This document shows, piece by piece, positions 8,565 through 19,988 of a stretch of 19,988 nt of DNA. Each line of letters begins with the position of its first letter. Within the stretch, counting starts at the first letter, position 1. The notes beneath the pieces are model-generated. The model did no database searches, had not been told where the DNA came from, and saw only the letters and a list, made by a program, of their open reading frames with translations. The stretch covers positions 1-19,988 of the forward strand of contig JADNRX010000855.1 of assembly GCA_015501595.1 (NCBI GenBank). The letters run 5' to 3'. Made by a program: the position numbers and the translations under genes. This DNA comes from Hymenopellis radicata (taxonomy: Eukaryota > Basidiomycota > Agaricomycetes > Agaricales > Physalacriaceae).

Positions 8565-9639
8565 TCAATGACAACACGGAAGGTTTCTGTAGAAAGCATT
8601 ATAGATGCTGGACGACATCCGAAGGAGCCTCAAAATGGTGCGCCTGGAGAAAATTCACGCAACGTCGGATTAACACGCCAATCGATACGAAGCAAGGATT
8701 AGCAGCACTCACATGAGCTCCCGGGCATTAGAAAATTCAGGAGCTCTCAGCCTCCGAATCTGCCACTTTCGAGTTGTGCTATTTGTGCGCAACAGCGCGC
8801 CCTCTCCCTCAAGAAAGGATCAGCCAGTTGCATCTGGTCCTCATAGCGATGATCATATATGGTCTGCGGAAATGCGTTGAAACAATCGTTCCTGCAATAA
8901 GACTCAGGACACACCTTCCTCGGGCGCTTCGTTACGTTGCTACTAATGTTGGAATAGTAGGATTCGAAAGAGGAAATCTCCCAATCTTCGTCTACGGGGG
9001 CTATGATGCCCTCGTAGCGAACAGGCGGGGATATTTTTGAGTCCACAGAAAGCAGAAGATTATTGCTACTGCTAGAAGGCTCGTCCTCGTCCCATTCTTC
9101 CGGCAGAATGGTGGGCGAAATCGCAACAAATGGAGACGGTATCTCGTGTATACAATGGGGCGGCGGTACAGAGGGCGACTCGCCCTCAAACTCGTAGTCA
9201 ACAGTAGTCGCCGACTCGGTCCTTGAGGCACCCGAATACGTGCGAGTCGCCGCATACGAAGTGGTCGTTGTAGGGCTGCTCCACGATCGGAGTGGCCACG
9301 GACCAGGCCCACGCGTCTTCCAATCCAGCAGAGCACTTCAGCAACGCGAGTCACCTCGTCCCATTCGCCTCGGGCCAGTCGACGGGGATCGATCGTGCTG
9401 AGCTCCAGATCGTCGCTTTTCAAGATATCGGTTTCCAGTACACCAAGGAATACTTTCATTATTGTGTCGTGGTCCTTGCTGTGCCTCAGTTCTGGGGGTA
9501 TGGGCAGCCGCTCAGCGAGCAAACTTTCAAGTATAGCGATTAACAGAGATGGGGTGAGGTCCGTCTGGGACTGTACGCCATTCGGGATGTCAATGTGCAG
9601 TGAGACAAGGAGTTCGTTGAGTTGACTCGTGAGGGACAT
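8565..9639 (-). CDS. DUF5745-like basidiomycete protein (two frame breaks)
   Basis: The N-terminal 100 residues match my recollection of the basidiomycete DUF5745 domain: LNELLVSLHIDIP, LIAILESLLAERLPIPPEL, TIMKVFLGVLETDILKSDDL, IDPRRLARGEWDEV and LCWIG. Frame is then lost at 9318-9319 and again at 8767-8769. Adding one base at each gives a continuous protein with a long Ser/Thr/Pro-rich middle and a charged C-terminal helix (LRERARCCAQIAQLEKW, then IRRLRAPEF). Exons 8713-9639 and 8565-8643, joined across a 69-bp gtgagt..ccag intron, close in phase only with both corrections and give 335 residues. Without them the protein ends within about 110 residues of the first break. The domain has no established function; some members resemble spindle or centrosome-associated coiled-coil proteins, but that is not shown here. 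The last exon is the least certain part. Confidence 0.6.
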
Positions 9640-10403
9640 TGTTAAGAAGCGATATTGCCAGATCGGGATATGGACTGACGTGACCGGGACTACTGCTGTT
9701 ATCGGTGTCGACCAATGGTCATAAGGTCTGTAGAGAGGTTCTAACTTCTATGCTACCCCGGTGTGGGAGGTGTTGCTCGTATATATCAGGGCAGAAATTA
9801 AGGCCTCGATACAGCTGCCAGCACTTCATTGCGAGTCGGTACTCCAGACAACAAGTGCAAATTCTCGGAGCGTATAAGAGGCATTTTTTCCCTTGCCCTT
9901 GACCATAATGTCATTTTCTTCCCGCTTATAGAGTCACTTGTCTTCCATACATTCAGGGACGTACAGGCGCTCGCGGAGACGTAGATCAACCTATATTAGG
10001 TCGCAAATGGGAGGTGTAGCGTTGGAGCATCGCCCGACGTGGTTTTTATAGTACATTTTTTTGACATCTCATCTGGGCCCGACGTCTTATTGTGTTTTGT
10101 CGTTTTATACACAGTCGACTGTCCTTCCCAGCATACTCTTCATAATACATTTATCTTTTGTGCGTGCAATCTTGCATCGGCAACGCAGACAGCCTTGAAG
10201 CTACGTTCCCCGCGGCCTCTGTACATATCTATATACGCCCAGGCTGGCTAGTATGTATTCGTTACGACTAATGATCATAATCATAAAAAGTCCTGCATCA
10301 CAAGTAATGTCCTGCTAGGTATACTACTGCTAGTGGCGATAGTATGTACAAAGGACCTCTAACCTTGCTCTAATCCCAGACAGAAGATAGCGGTGAGAGT
10401 GCA
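9640..10403. other. 764 bp intergenic region
   Basis: No gene is supported here. The left part should hold the promoter of the minus-strand DUF5745-like gene; a TATATAT lies at 9780-9786, about 140 bp upstream of its ATG. The right part should hold the 3' end of the gene at 10404-11020. A GCCTC/GAGGC pair about 75 bp apart followed by T6 (about 9803-9888) was examined as a possible small RNA and not accepted. Confidence 0.45.
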
Positions 10404-11020
10404 TCACAAGATGCGTTGAGATGCCACTGTGTCACAAGGGTCTTCGAGAAGCGAGCAGAGGAACGCTTCGACCTGCGATACTGAGGAAACTGCCAATCCA
10501 CTGCAACTCTCCCGCCGAGGCTCGAGGTTCTGTCGGTGCTGGATGGACGTTGGCTTCTGAGCTGTAGAATGCGTATGGTCGATCGTCATATGACGATAAT
10601 TCAGCATCAGCGCGCTCCGGCCCTCCAACTGACACGCGGCGAGATCCCGGTTGTACTGAATCTTGCGCTCATGCTCTTGCCGTTCAAGGATTTTCATCGG
10701 GAGAGGTGGTAAGAGCTGACTAGCTCGGAAAGAGTAGTCCTCCGTATCCGTGGATCGCTGACGTTGGAGCCGGCGAGGCGAAGAAGGCCCGGACACGTCC
10801 TGAACCGGCTTCGAGAAATGCGTATTAGGTTGACTGTAGAGCGGCACAGCGATGTGGTTGCTATCGGGTAGATTGAATTGCTTCAAAGGCATAGAACGCG
10901 ACCTGCGGAGTCGTTTCTTGTTGCCGGCGCTGCTCGAAATCAGAAAAACAGATTGAAAGGTGACATATGTACTACGTACCGCTTCAGGATGCTCTTGCCG
11001 ACTTTCTTAATTCTTTCCAT
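10404..11020 (-). CDS. hypothetical small basic protein
   Basis: Two exons, 10980-11020 and 10404-10929, are separated by a 50-bp gtacgt..gcag intron and give 188 residues in one frame. The N-terminus is strongly basic (MERIKKVGKSILKRAGNKK then RLRRSRS), like a nuclear localisation or nucleic-acid-binding tail. The middle is polar and Pro/Ser-rich (SGPSSPRRLQRQRST), followed by a charged helix (KILERQEHERKIQYNRDLAA) and a hydrophobic end (VEAFLCSLLEDP). I recognise no family. The start rests on the first ATG that joins in phase through a good intron. A TATA-like GCTATATAAAG lies only 38 bp upstream, which would leave a very short leader. It could be a longer gene with more upstream exons. Confidence 0.5.
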
Positions 11021-11057
11021 GGGTATTGCGTGCTTGGGAAAGGTATGGTAGGGCTCC

Positions 11058-11068
11058 CTTTATATAGC
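11058..11068 (-). promoter_or_regulatory. TATA-like box
   Basis: Minus strand GCTATATAAAG, 38 bp upstream of the ATG at 11020. A good match to TATAWAAR, though unusually close to the start codon. Confidence 0.4.
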
Positions 11069-11516
11069 GTATCACAGCAGAAGTCCACATCAACAATGGC
11101 ATTGCACGTCCACACACAAAGACCTGTACCGGTGTACGATTCCATTTATAAGCAAGATATTCAACACGAACAATGGAACGGGTCAAGGGGGTTCCAGAGA
11201 GACCTGCGCGCTATCTGTAGTCCACATGTTGTAAGTAGACGAGAGCGATCTGCCAGATTAAGAGAAGTTGCAATTGTGGCAACCGCAAGGGAACTCGGAT
11301 GAGCCAGAAGACTGCGAGCAAGCATGTGGTGGTGCTCGTTCAAGAGTGTCCTTCATAGAGCAGACAAGATGATCGGTTGAATGAAAGCGTACTCGATCGG
11401 CCGATGCCGCCAAAATCTCTTGTTGACAAACCACCACCATGATATTTCCTCCAAGTTCAACTAGACTGTACTCCCACTATTCGCTTCTTTGTGATTCTCG
11501 CGCAGATATCGGCGGG

Positions 11517-11526
11517 TTATATAAAG
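11517..11526 (+). promoter_or_regulatory. TATA-like box of the FAD oxidase gene
   Basis: TTATATAAAG lies about 110 bp upstream of the preferred ATG at 11636 and about 90 bp upstream of an alternative in-frame ATG at 11615. The spacing is normal for a regulated fungal gene with a leader of several tens of bases. Confidence 0.5.
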
Positions 11527-11635
11527 TCGCAAAATGACTGACACAAGAATTGAATGGAGAGCTCAGCTTAGGCTTACAGACTCGTTATGCCCGTAGGCTA
11601 CAAGGTGTAATCCAATGCTCGCTTCTTCGTTCGCG

Positions 11636-13141
11636 ATGTACAACCACCAACGTTTTCTTCGCGCGACAGGCATTCTGTTGCTAGCGGTGCCATGCATACT
11701 CGCAACGAATTGCGTGAGTTTTCTATATCTCGTTCTCATCCGACTTAGACATCAGTGCCTCCATAGTGCTCTGCTATATCGGAGCTCGGAGTGGACGTCT
11801 CAGAACAACAACTTTCTTACTTTTCTCTGCACCAAACCGCGCTGAAGCCTGCGTGCGTTGTCCAGCCATCCACCTCTATCCAAATAGGGCAGATATTTGG
11901 CCTGTCGACATGCGAAACTCACTTTTGCTGTCCGGGGAGGCGGGCACATGGCGTGGGGCGGAGCCTCCAGTGTCAACGCACCTGGTTTCACGATTGACCT
12001 TGGGAACTTTCGGGACATTGAATATGACCCAGAGACAGAGCTAGTAACATTCGGTGCCGGACTCCGATGGGGAGACGTCTATGAATATTTGTCGACGTAT
12101 AATCGTACCACCAGAGGTGGGCGGGCTATGGATGTGGGTGTTGGAGGCTTTCTTTTGGGAGGTTTGTCAGACCTTGGTCCTCCCTTGCTCGCTTGCTGAT
12201 TATAATATCGTAGGCGGAATTTCATTTCCCGGAGACGCGTTCTCCAGCTCAGCAGTCCACTCGTACAAGATCATAGTCGCTTCCGGAGACGCGTTATTGG
12301 TCAGCGAGAGCAGTTATGCAGATCTTTTCTGGGTCCTAAAAATGGGTGGCTCCAACTTCGGCATTGTTATCGAGTTCACCATGACTACCCGTCCTAATTT
12401 CGATGTCCGGGGCGGCATTCAGCTTTACAAAATTGAAGCATTGTCTGCAGTGACTGACGCTCAGGTCAAACTAGCCGTCAACCTTGGAAAAGACGTGAAA
12501 GATTATATGGGGATGGCGTTCCTCGGAAACATGGTCTGGGTCCATCGCATCAGTATTGACGACATTCCGGAGGAGATAGCGAGCCCCGAATATCTGATGT
12601 CGGACACCATTCACGTCAGGCCAATCCACGATGTGTACAAAGAGGTCACGGGAGATCCGCTTGCCCAACCAGCATACCACGAGTGGCATACGCTTAGCCT
12701 CACTCCGGACAGCACCTTTGCGATGCAACTCTTCGATAAGGCCAAAGAGATGTTTGGGAGCAAAGAAGGATGGAGTCTTGGTCTCCAGCCACTTCCAGGC
12801 CACTTGTTCAAAGACAACGATGACCCGGTCCTAAGTATGCTCTGTATTGATCCTCACTGTCTTCTCACTCATCCCTTTTCGAAGTATTGTTATTCATGTC
12901 GTCGAACCCAGACGTTCCCATGCGAAAATTGGTCGACTGGACGGAGAAGCAAACACCATATGTGAAACCATTCATCTATCTGAACTACGCGTCCGGATAT
13001 CAGAACGTATATCGAGGCACTGATTTGAAGCGGTTCTGGGAGGTGAAGCACAAGTATGATTCTCTCAACTTCTTTGGTCAACATTGGGCGGGAGGTTTCA
13101 AGCTTCCTTCTCTGTTGCAACGGGATGAATCGGAACTCTGA
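11636..13141 (+). CDS. secreted FAD-linked oxidase (berberine-bridge-like)
   Basis: Four exons: 11636-11713, 11767-12161, 12214-12834 and 12885-13141, with introns of 50-53 bp. They give 449 residues if one extra T is removed from the T4 run at 11923-11926. A signal peptide is clear (FLRATGILLLAVPCILATN). The PP-type FAD-binding domain follows: LKPACVVQPSTSIQIGQIFG, then FAVRGGGHMAWGG, whose His is the position that carries covalent flavin in this superfamily, then GAGLRWGDVYEYL, VGGFLLGGGISF, VHSYKIIVASGDALLV and LFWVLKMGGSNFGIV. The C-terminus has the BBE-type end YLNYASGYQNV, LKRFWEVKHKYD and WAGGF. Such enzymes oxidise sugars or small alcohols and amines using oxygen; the substrate is unknown. 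No second attachment Cys is seen, suggesting single covalent linkage. An upstream in-frame ATG at 11615 would lengthen the signal region by seven residues. It converges on the GNAT gene, 65 bp away. Confidence 0.88.
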
Positions 13142-13206
13142 TTGGTCTATGCACGATATGGACAGTATCTTTCTCTCGGTTATCTCTGACCCATGTTTGT
13201 GATACG

Positions 13207-13982
13207 CTACAAATGCAAGCAATTTGCCATTCTTCGAGCCATGTTTGCTTCTGCCCGGGCCCTCACTCCTTCCTCCCAGTCGTCCCAACATACACTCAAT
13301 ATCACCGAATCTCGCCCCAAACACGAACTTCTGACATCACCTTCTCTGAGACCCTTACCATTCCACGCTTTGGCGTTCAGGTCGTCGAGCACTCTTTGCC
13401 AGCGCGATGTTCCTTCAACCTGGAACCCCATTCTCTTCGCAGCAGCAATACTACGGTTGTTCCCCGTGGTTGCTTGCCAGACTAGGCGTCGGAACCCGAG
13501 CCCTGGTCTGCCCTGGGGATCGTTTGGGAGGTTCAGCGCGTACTGCATAAGCAGCCCCACCGCGTTGGTGGTGACATGTGTTCTCTGGAATGCGGGGAGA
13601 ATGATGACGAAGCCAATCTCCGTGCAAAGGTCGAGAAAGGACGTGTTGAGGTAGCCGATCATTCCCGCAAACGACGACGCGTCGTCACGTTCCGAACGCG
13701 TCTTGTCGAAGATGGCCCAAAGCGCGGCGCCGTCTCCTTGCGTTTCGACTCTGGGGAACCAGAATTGTGTCTTGAAGTGCTCTACGTCTTGCCACGGACC
13801 GAGAGGGAGGTAGTCATATAGACTGTCGGGCGTTCCTATGAAGTAGTGCGCGTGCTTCAACACCTGTTGGAACGGCGTCGGCCGTGATGATCGAGGTGAG
13901 TTGAAAGTGTACTTACATCAAAGGGTACGAGTCTCACTCGCTCGGTTTCCAAGCAGACATTAAACGAGGGCGACGGGGACAT
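13207..13982 (-). CDS. GNAT family N-acetyltransferase (RimJ/RimL-like)
   Basis: Exons 13917-13982 and 13207-13863 join across a 53-bp gtaagt..aacag intron into 240 residues with no break. The N-terminus NVCLETERVRLVPFD is the typical first strand of Acetyltransf_3 enzymes. FAGMIGYLN, then EIGFVIILPAFQRTHVTTNA (the acetyl-CoA-binding region) and LGFRRLVWQATTGNNRSIAA, then KRMGFQVEGTSRWQRVL, make up the rest of the fold. Fungal relatives acetylate small molecules or protein N-termini; the substrate here is unknown, and no signal peptide suggests a cytosolic enzyme. The start is the complement of 13980-13982. It sits tail to tail with the FAD oxidase and head to head with the small ORF and PhzF-like gene. 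Confidence 0.88.
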
Positions 13983-14109
13983 GTTGTAATGCTGCAGTAC
14001 TCTTCGACCTCACCCAGCTTTTCAATCTTGCCACACATGTCCATTGTCACACATTCACACCTTCGTATATCCGTCCGTGCACTCTATCGGTCCTGAGCAT
14101 CTGTGCAAA

Positions 14110-14333
14110 ATGACAGAGTCGATTTTAAAAGGTAATCTTCTGAGATTAAATGACTTGTGACTTGTACTGCAGGTATGATATCCGCGGAAGTCCGGTCCTT
14201 GCTACAGCTGACCATTGATTCCATTCCTTTGGAGACGCTGCCGACATTGGTCAGTCACGAAAATTTGGAGGGAGAACGACTTTATGCCACGCACTCATGG
14301 AATCCGAAGCTCCAATTGGAATCTCGCGACTGA
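14110..14333 (+). CDS. possible small two-exon ORF, unknown
   Basis: ATG at 14110 opens a 22-nt exon (14110-14131), then a 41-bp intron (gtaatc..actgcag, 14132-14172) and an exon to a stop at 14331-14333, giving 60 residues. The protein (MTESILKGMISAEVRSLLQ, then TIDSIPLETLPTLV) is not recognised, and the intron is short with a weak donor. It may be a small gene, an upstream exon of something longer, or chance. It lies between the divergent starts of the GNAT and PhzF-like genes. Confidence 0.25.
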
Positions 14334-14455
14334 GTAGCCCTTGACGGTCACGGCAAATTCGCTTCACTTTTTGTCATTGATTGTTATCAAGCACTCATGA
14401 CTCGTCTATCTGCTACTTAAGAAACGACCATAGTGGTATGACTCGACAACCCAAC

Positions 14456-15401
14456 ATGACAAAACCCTACCCCTTCTATCTGAGTACGGCCTTTGCCAGC
14501 GATCCATTTGCTGCAATCCCGCCGCCATCGTTTTTATCGACAACGAACTCGCAGAAGACACCGACACGCTTCTCAAGCTTGGCGCCAACCTTAGCCAACC
14601 ATGTCTGTCATGATATACCCATCATGCGATCCTTCATCGATCCCAAACTCGCGAAATTTCGCGTCCGCTTCTTTTCCGACAACTGGGCAGAGAGCGGCAT
14701 CTGCGGCCACGGCACGCTCGCCGCTGCTGGCGTGATGTTTACCAAACCTGGGATTCTGCCGGCATGCGTGGAGGTTGTCGAGCTCCAGACGCTCGGACAT
14801 GGCTCGCTTAGAGCTATGAGGAAAGATGACGGGTGGTTCGAGATCCAGCTAGTGGCCGCGGGAATTGAGGAGCTGCCTGCTGAAGATTACACGGTTGTCA
14901 AGGCTGCTCTTGATCGTGCGTATGGACGTGATGTAAAAGTCAACTCCATGGTACGAGGAAAAAAGGCCTTCTCGTATTACCTCCTCGTGGAGTTGCACGT
15001 CGAGGAAGACCTTAAAGGAAGCACGTCAAAGTTGATGCATTCGTACGTGTGCACCTCGATCGCTATTTCACATCAACTAAGCTTTATTTCGCACAGAGAA
15101 ACACTGGTTACACAGTGAATATCGTCACCACTGAATCTCCTACGGGAGAAGAGGCTTTCTTATCGCGTATGTTTTTCTCCCGAACTGCTGCAATCAGGGA
15201 GGATCACGTCTGCGGTTCTGCCCATTCCCTTTTGATTCCGTATTGGGCGAGCAAAGGCAAGTTCAACCGAGAAGAACTTGTTAAAGCGAGACAAGTTAGT
15301 TTCCGAGGTGGCGCTTTGAAGATTTTACTGAGGAAGCAGGCGACGTTATTCATTTGCAAGGCCAAGCGACGGTGTTCGCGGAGGGGAATATCATGTTGTA
15401 G
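14456..15401 (+). CDS. PhzF family phenazine-biosynthesis-like protein (five frame breaks)
   Basis: Exons 14456-15042 and 15097-15401, with a 54-bp gtacgt..gcacag intron. PhzF folds are isomerases or epimerases with a diaminopimelate-epimerase-like duplicated fold. Motifs seen in order: PYPFYLSTAFASDPF, then in another frame NPAAIVFIDNELAEDTDTLL and NLSQP, in a third frame MSVMIYP, then back in the first frame KFRVRFFSDN and SGICGHGTLAAAG (the family's CGHAT-like box). Later come NTGYTVNIVTTESPTGEEA, EDHVCGSAHSLLIPYWA, FRGGALKI and GDVIHLQGQATVFAEG. Breaks lie at 14510, 14600, 14620, near 15023 and at 15323-15326, all curable by one base; the result is 298 residues, the normal family length. 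The first three cancel, so an ORF hides them. The catalytic Glu of bacterial PhzF appears as Gln in NLSQP. In-frame ATG alternative: 14438. Confidence 0.82.
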
Positions 15402-15581
15402 AGACTTATGGTCGAGGCTTGAAAGTTGACGTACATACCGAATGATCAATGTTTAGAGGTCCTAGAGGCCTCGGAATACCCGAACATCGGCAAACCCAAA
15501 TGGTCGTCTCCCGACGTAACCACCGCAAATGGGGTTTAAAGCGCACTGTCCATATAGGGAATCGTTATGCTAGTAATACAA

Positions 15582-16880
15582 TCAAAGTCTAGAAGCATAG
15601 TCTGCGCCGGGATCAGAAGAGAGAGAAAGTGGGAGGACGAGCATCGCTAAAAGGAGGGAGGGCACGAATCTCACGCTGAGCGCTGAATTGTTGCCCGAGC
15701 TGTGTTTACATTGCGTGAGGACACAGAGAAACGAAACAAGACGACAATTTACCTCGAGCCCGATCCAGAATCACCGCTGGAGGATTCGTTATTAGGACGA
15801 GTCGTTATAGACACATCCAGTACAGCGACGAGACCGTCGACAGCGTTTGTCACGCCATCTATGGCAACGGTGAGGTTGTGGTTAATACCAACACTAGTGT
15901 TCGCGAGCAAGCCAGACGTGTAGGTGATGTCTGTTTTGTAAGTATATCCCTCGCTAGAAGAGGTCCCAGAGTACTGTAAATCGGCGGTACTTAGACTCAA
16001 AGTGGGTATCGCAGAGCCTGTGATATTCCCAACAATGTAATCCCTGTAATGAACAAACAAACATTCAGTCCCGGCATGACGGGAAGGCTGTACATACCGC
16101 CCAAAGTTATACCCATTCGGGACTATGTCGTGGTCCTCTGCGTGCGATAAGGGCACGCTCACTCGAATGAATGCATCGAGGACACGTACTGGAAGCGGGC
16201 AGCTCATATGATACACCCATGAACACAGCGCCACTGCATTATTCATGAAATGTGACGCCCGTGTTGAAAAATTAGATGCCCACCTATTGGCCTCACTGCC
16301 GTTCTGAAACCCAGTACCTGAAGTGATTCCCGCCATTGATAGACTCAGTGCAGGTCCCGAACTTGGGATCCCCATAATTGTATCGCATGACGGCCGACTG
16401 ATTATCTGCGCCCTCTGTCAGCGCGTGGGCGCAAGTGCGCTGTCTAAAAAATATACGCACGCAGTCCATGGCCGTCTCCCAAGTTTGGCTTGCTGCGTTG
16501 TTTCCCTGGTCGAGTTGCCCGAGGCAATTGCCTGAGAACGATAGTGACCTTGCTTCCCAATCAACCTTGACGCGACTTGACTTGCTCGCGCTTACAAGAA
16601 ATAATTCCTGAGCCGCCATGCGTCGATTGGTCTTTCAGCACGTCAGAATCCGAAGCGCCAGATATAATCATGTTTATTGGCTCTTGCTGGCCATCGGGGA
16701 ACGTTTGTCCCAAAATTGTCTATACAGTCATGGTCAGCACGCGTCCACTGTCCGCTGACACTGGTTGGTATACCGTCAGCATAGACCCGCCGTTAGCGCT
16801 TGGGTCAGCATATCCATCAGCGGCGCGGACAGCCAAAATGAAGGAAAAGGAAAGGAAAAAAGGTCGTGAAGAAAAGTCAT
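15582..16880 (-). CDS. conserved secreted protein, probably GPI-anchored (three frame breaks)
   Basis: Eight exons: 16762-16880, 16596-16719, 16461-16548, 16284-16412, 16190-16233, 16098-16137, 15753-16043 and 15582-15699. They give 317 residues if bases are added in the A6 run at 16856-16861 (T6 on the coding strand) and at 16612-16617 and one is removed at 16307-16309. The corrected N-terminus is a good signal peptide ending ILAVRA. I recognise a family common in basidiomycetes by GQTFPDGQQEPINMIISGAS, GGLRNYFLSLSFSGNCLGQ, AVMRYNYGDPKFGTC, INGGNHFRYWVQNG, DHDIVPNGYNFGRDYIVGN and GINHNLTVAIDGVTNAVDGL. It has several N-glycosylation sequons and no known function. The C-terminus is Ser-rich, then SLLLAMLVLPLSLSS, typical of GPI attachment. 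Reading through the first intron (42 bp, branch-like CTGAC) would meet TAG. Divergent from DAD1. Confidence 0.75.
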
Positions 16881-17091
16881 GGTGGCAGTACTAGTGAAGT
16901 GGAAATGTGAAACGGATTTTTCATCGCGGAGTACCTTCGCTGATCAGATCGTTTGGGAAACCGGCGTCCTCATTCCCCTCAGAAAACCTGTGTCGAGCAC
17001 TGCAGCAGGCTGAGCTAGCGTCTGACAGATCAGCGTTGATGAGATCAGATCGACCGGCCTCAGCGCTCAGCCTTGCTCCCAAACCACCATC
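16881..17091. promoter_or_regulatory. divergent promoter region, secreted protein / DAD1
   Basis: These 211 bp separate the two opposed start codons. No TATA box is evident. The sequence has several GATC-containing words (around 16942 and 17040-17050) whose significance is unknown. Confidence 0.4.
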
Positions 17092-17440
17092 ATGGCTAAT
17101 AATCAAGGCGAGGCAGATTCCACGTTCTTCGACAGAGAACGCGACAGATTAGCACGAGAAATCACTGCGGTGAACGACGCGTCATATTACGCGTCTCGAC
17201 GGCACTAAATGATTGCAACAGGGTTTCGAGGACCTGTTATCATCCACCAATGGACTGAACAGAAAACTGGAAGAGGTGCTTGGAATGACGAAAGAATACG
17301 ATACCATCGCGGCGCTATGGAGCAGCTTTGCAAATCTCATGAAGCAACAACCAGAACCAGACGCCCCCGATGACAGACAAGGCTTGCCTGGAACTGGTGG
17401 TCACATCGTCGGGCCAACCAATGATAAGAAAAAATCATAA
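17092..17440 (+). CDS. DAD1: DASH complex subunit Dad1
   Basis: Exons 17092-17169 and 17222-17440 join across a 52-bp intron (gtgaac..caacag) into 98 residues. Dad1 is a small coiled-coil subunit of the DASH/Dam1 ring, which couples kinetochores to spindle microtubules. The family core is unmistakable: FFDRERDRLAREIT, then GFEDLLSSTNGLNRKLEEV, LGMTKEYDTIAALW and FANLM. The C-terminal tail is polar and Gly/Pro-rich, then Lys-rich (NDKKKS-stop), which is variable between species. The ATG is in a CACCATCATGG context and is the first in frame. No frame break is needed. The gene converges on the protein kinase C gene with 151 bp between stops. Confidence 0.93.
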
Positions 17441-17591
17441 GTATCGTAAGCGACATTGAAACTAGTGATACGAGTGTTATTTACATGAACCCCACAGAAT
17501 TCAGATACAGGACCACGCAGACACAACAACTAATCGATGACAACAAACACAAGAGCGCCTACAGTCCAAATGCCCTTCTTCATATACAGTC

Positions 17592-19988
<2,397 letters not shown>

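Larger units (their letters stand above)
11021..11635. other. divergent intergenic region
   Basis: This stretch lies between two genes transcribed away from each other. It holds TATA-like boxes for both (11058-11068 on minus, 11517-11526 on plus). Short ORFs here (60 residues, minus strand) look random, and no RNA gene or repeat is evident. Confidence 0.45.

Noticed and set aside
8110..8577. 155-residue minus-strand ORF as a gene
   Set aside because: Its best-looking segments are exactly the repeat shared by the three SINE-like copies, and box A and box B sequences give the apparent motifs. No domain is seen.
9803..9888. Possible polymerase III RNA: GCCTC/GAGGC pair followed by T6
   Set aside because: The stem is only five base pairs, and no box A or box B and no known RNA motif is present.
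12471..12803. 110-residue minus-strand ORF and similar ORFs opposite the FAD oxidase
   Set aside because: They lie antisense to well-supported exons of the oxidase and have no family features.
13193..13654. 153-residue plus-strand ORF opposite the GNAT gene
   Set aside because: It is a shadow of the acetyltransferase reading frame, low in complexity, with no motif.
16720..16761. In-frame TAG in the secreted-protein gene as a nonsense mutation or recoding site
   Set aside because: The stop falls inside a segment with GT..AG ends and a CTGAC branch-like site that leaves the frame intact when removed, so a 42-bp intron explains it, though not with certainty.
193..17194. ACGCGT (MluI cell-cycle box) at the PSF1 start (193-198) and twice in the DAD1 intron (17177-17182, 17189-17194)
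   Set aside because: Attractive for G1/S-regulated genes, but the hexamer occurs about a dozen times across the window, mostly inside unrelated coding regions, so it carries little weight here.

Overview
The window is nuclear DNA from a filamentous fungus, most likely an agaricomycete basidiomycete. Nearly every gene is split by introns of 40-69 bp with GT..AG ends. The gene set includes a fungal Pkc1-type kinase, the DASH subunit Dad1, GINS Psf1 and several families I know mainly from basidiomycetes. Genes are packed on both strands. I rebuilt the exons by hand; in every spliced gene the phases close across all introns once a few single-base breaks are allowed for.

Layout: 1-130 (-) is the 5' end of an NDUFAF6-like complex I assembly factor, head to head with PSF1 at 184-781 (+). 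From 782 to 2815 there is an unidentified, broken coding stretch followed by a non-autonomous DNA transposon of about 680 bp with perfect inverted termini and TA flanks. On the minus strand, 2816-3535 encodes a small RING-like tail-anchored protein and 3776-5575 a complete 11-exon MFS transporter. 5789-7190 (+) is a mitochondrial citrate lyase beta-like (HpcH/HpaI) enzyme. 7191-8564 has no convincing gene but carries three same-orientation copies of a tRNA-derived, SINE-like repeat. 8565-9639 (-) is a DUF5745-like protein and 10404-11020 (-) a small basic protein. 11636-13141 (+) is a secreted FAD-linked oxidase, 13207-13982 (-) a GNAT acetyltransferase and 14456-15401 (+) a PhzF-like protein. 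15582-16880 (-) is a secreted, probably GPI-anchored protein, 17092-17440 (+) is DAD1, and 17592-19988 (-) is the C-terminal two thirds or so of protein kinase C.

Most genes are housekeeping: replication (PSF1), chromosome segregation (DAD1), cell-wall-integrity signalling (PKC) and mitochondrial function (NDUFAF6-like, CLYBL-like). The oxidase, acetyltransferase and PhzF-like genes between 11.6 and 15.4 kb look more accessory, but nothing shows they form a pathway.

The most striking global feature is a set of 16 single-base reading-frame breaks in seven otherwise well-conserved genes. Fourteen are missing bases and most lie in or beside short homopolymers. Because essential genes such as PSF1 and PKC are hit, assembly or sequencing error is the most economical explanation. 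I did not find a convincing new biological system. The best leads are the SINE-like family, the TA-flanked transposon and the RING-like tail-anchored protein.
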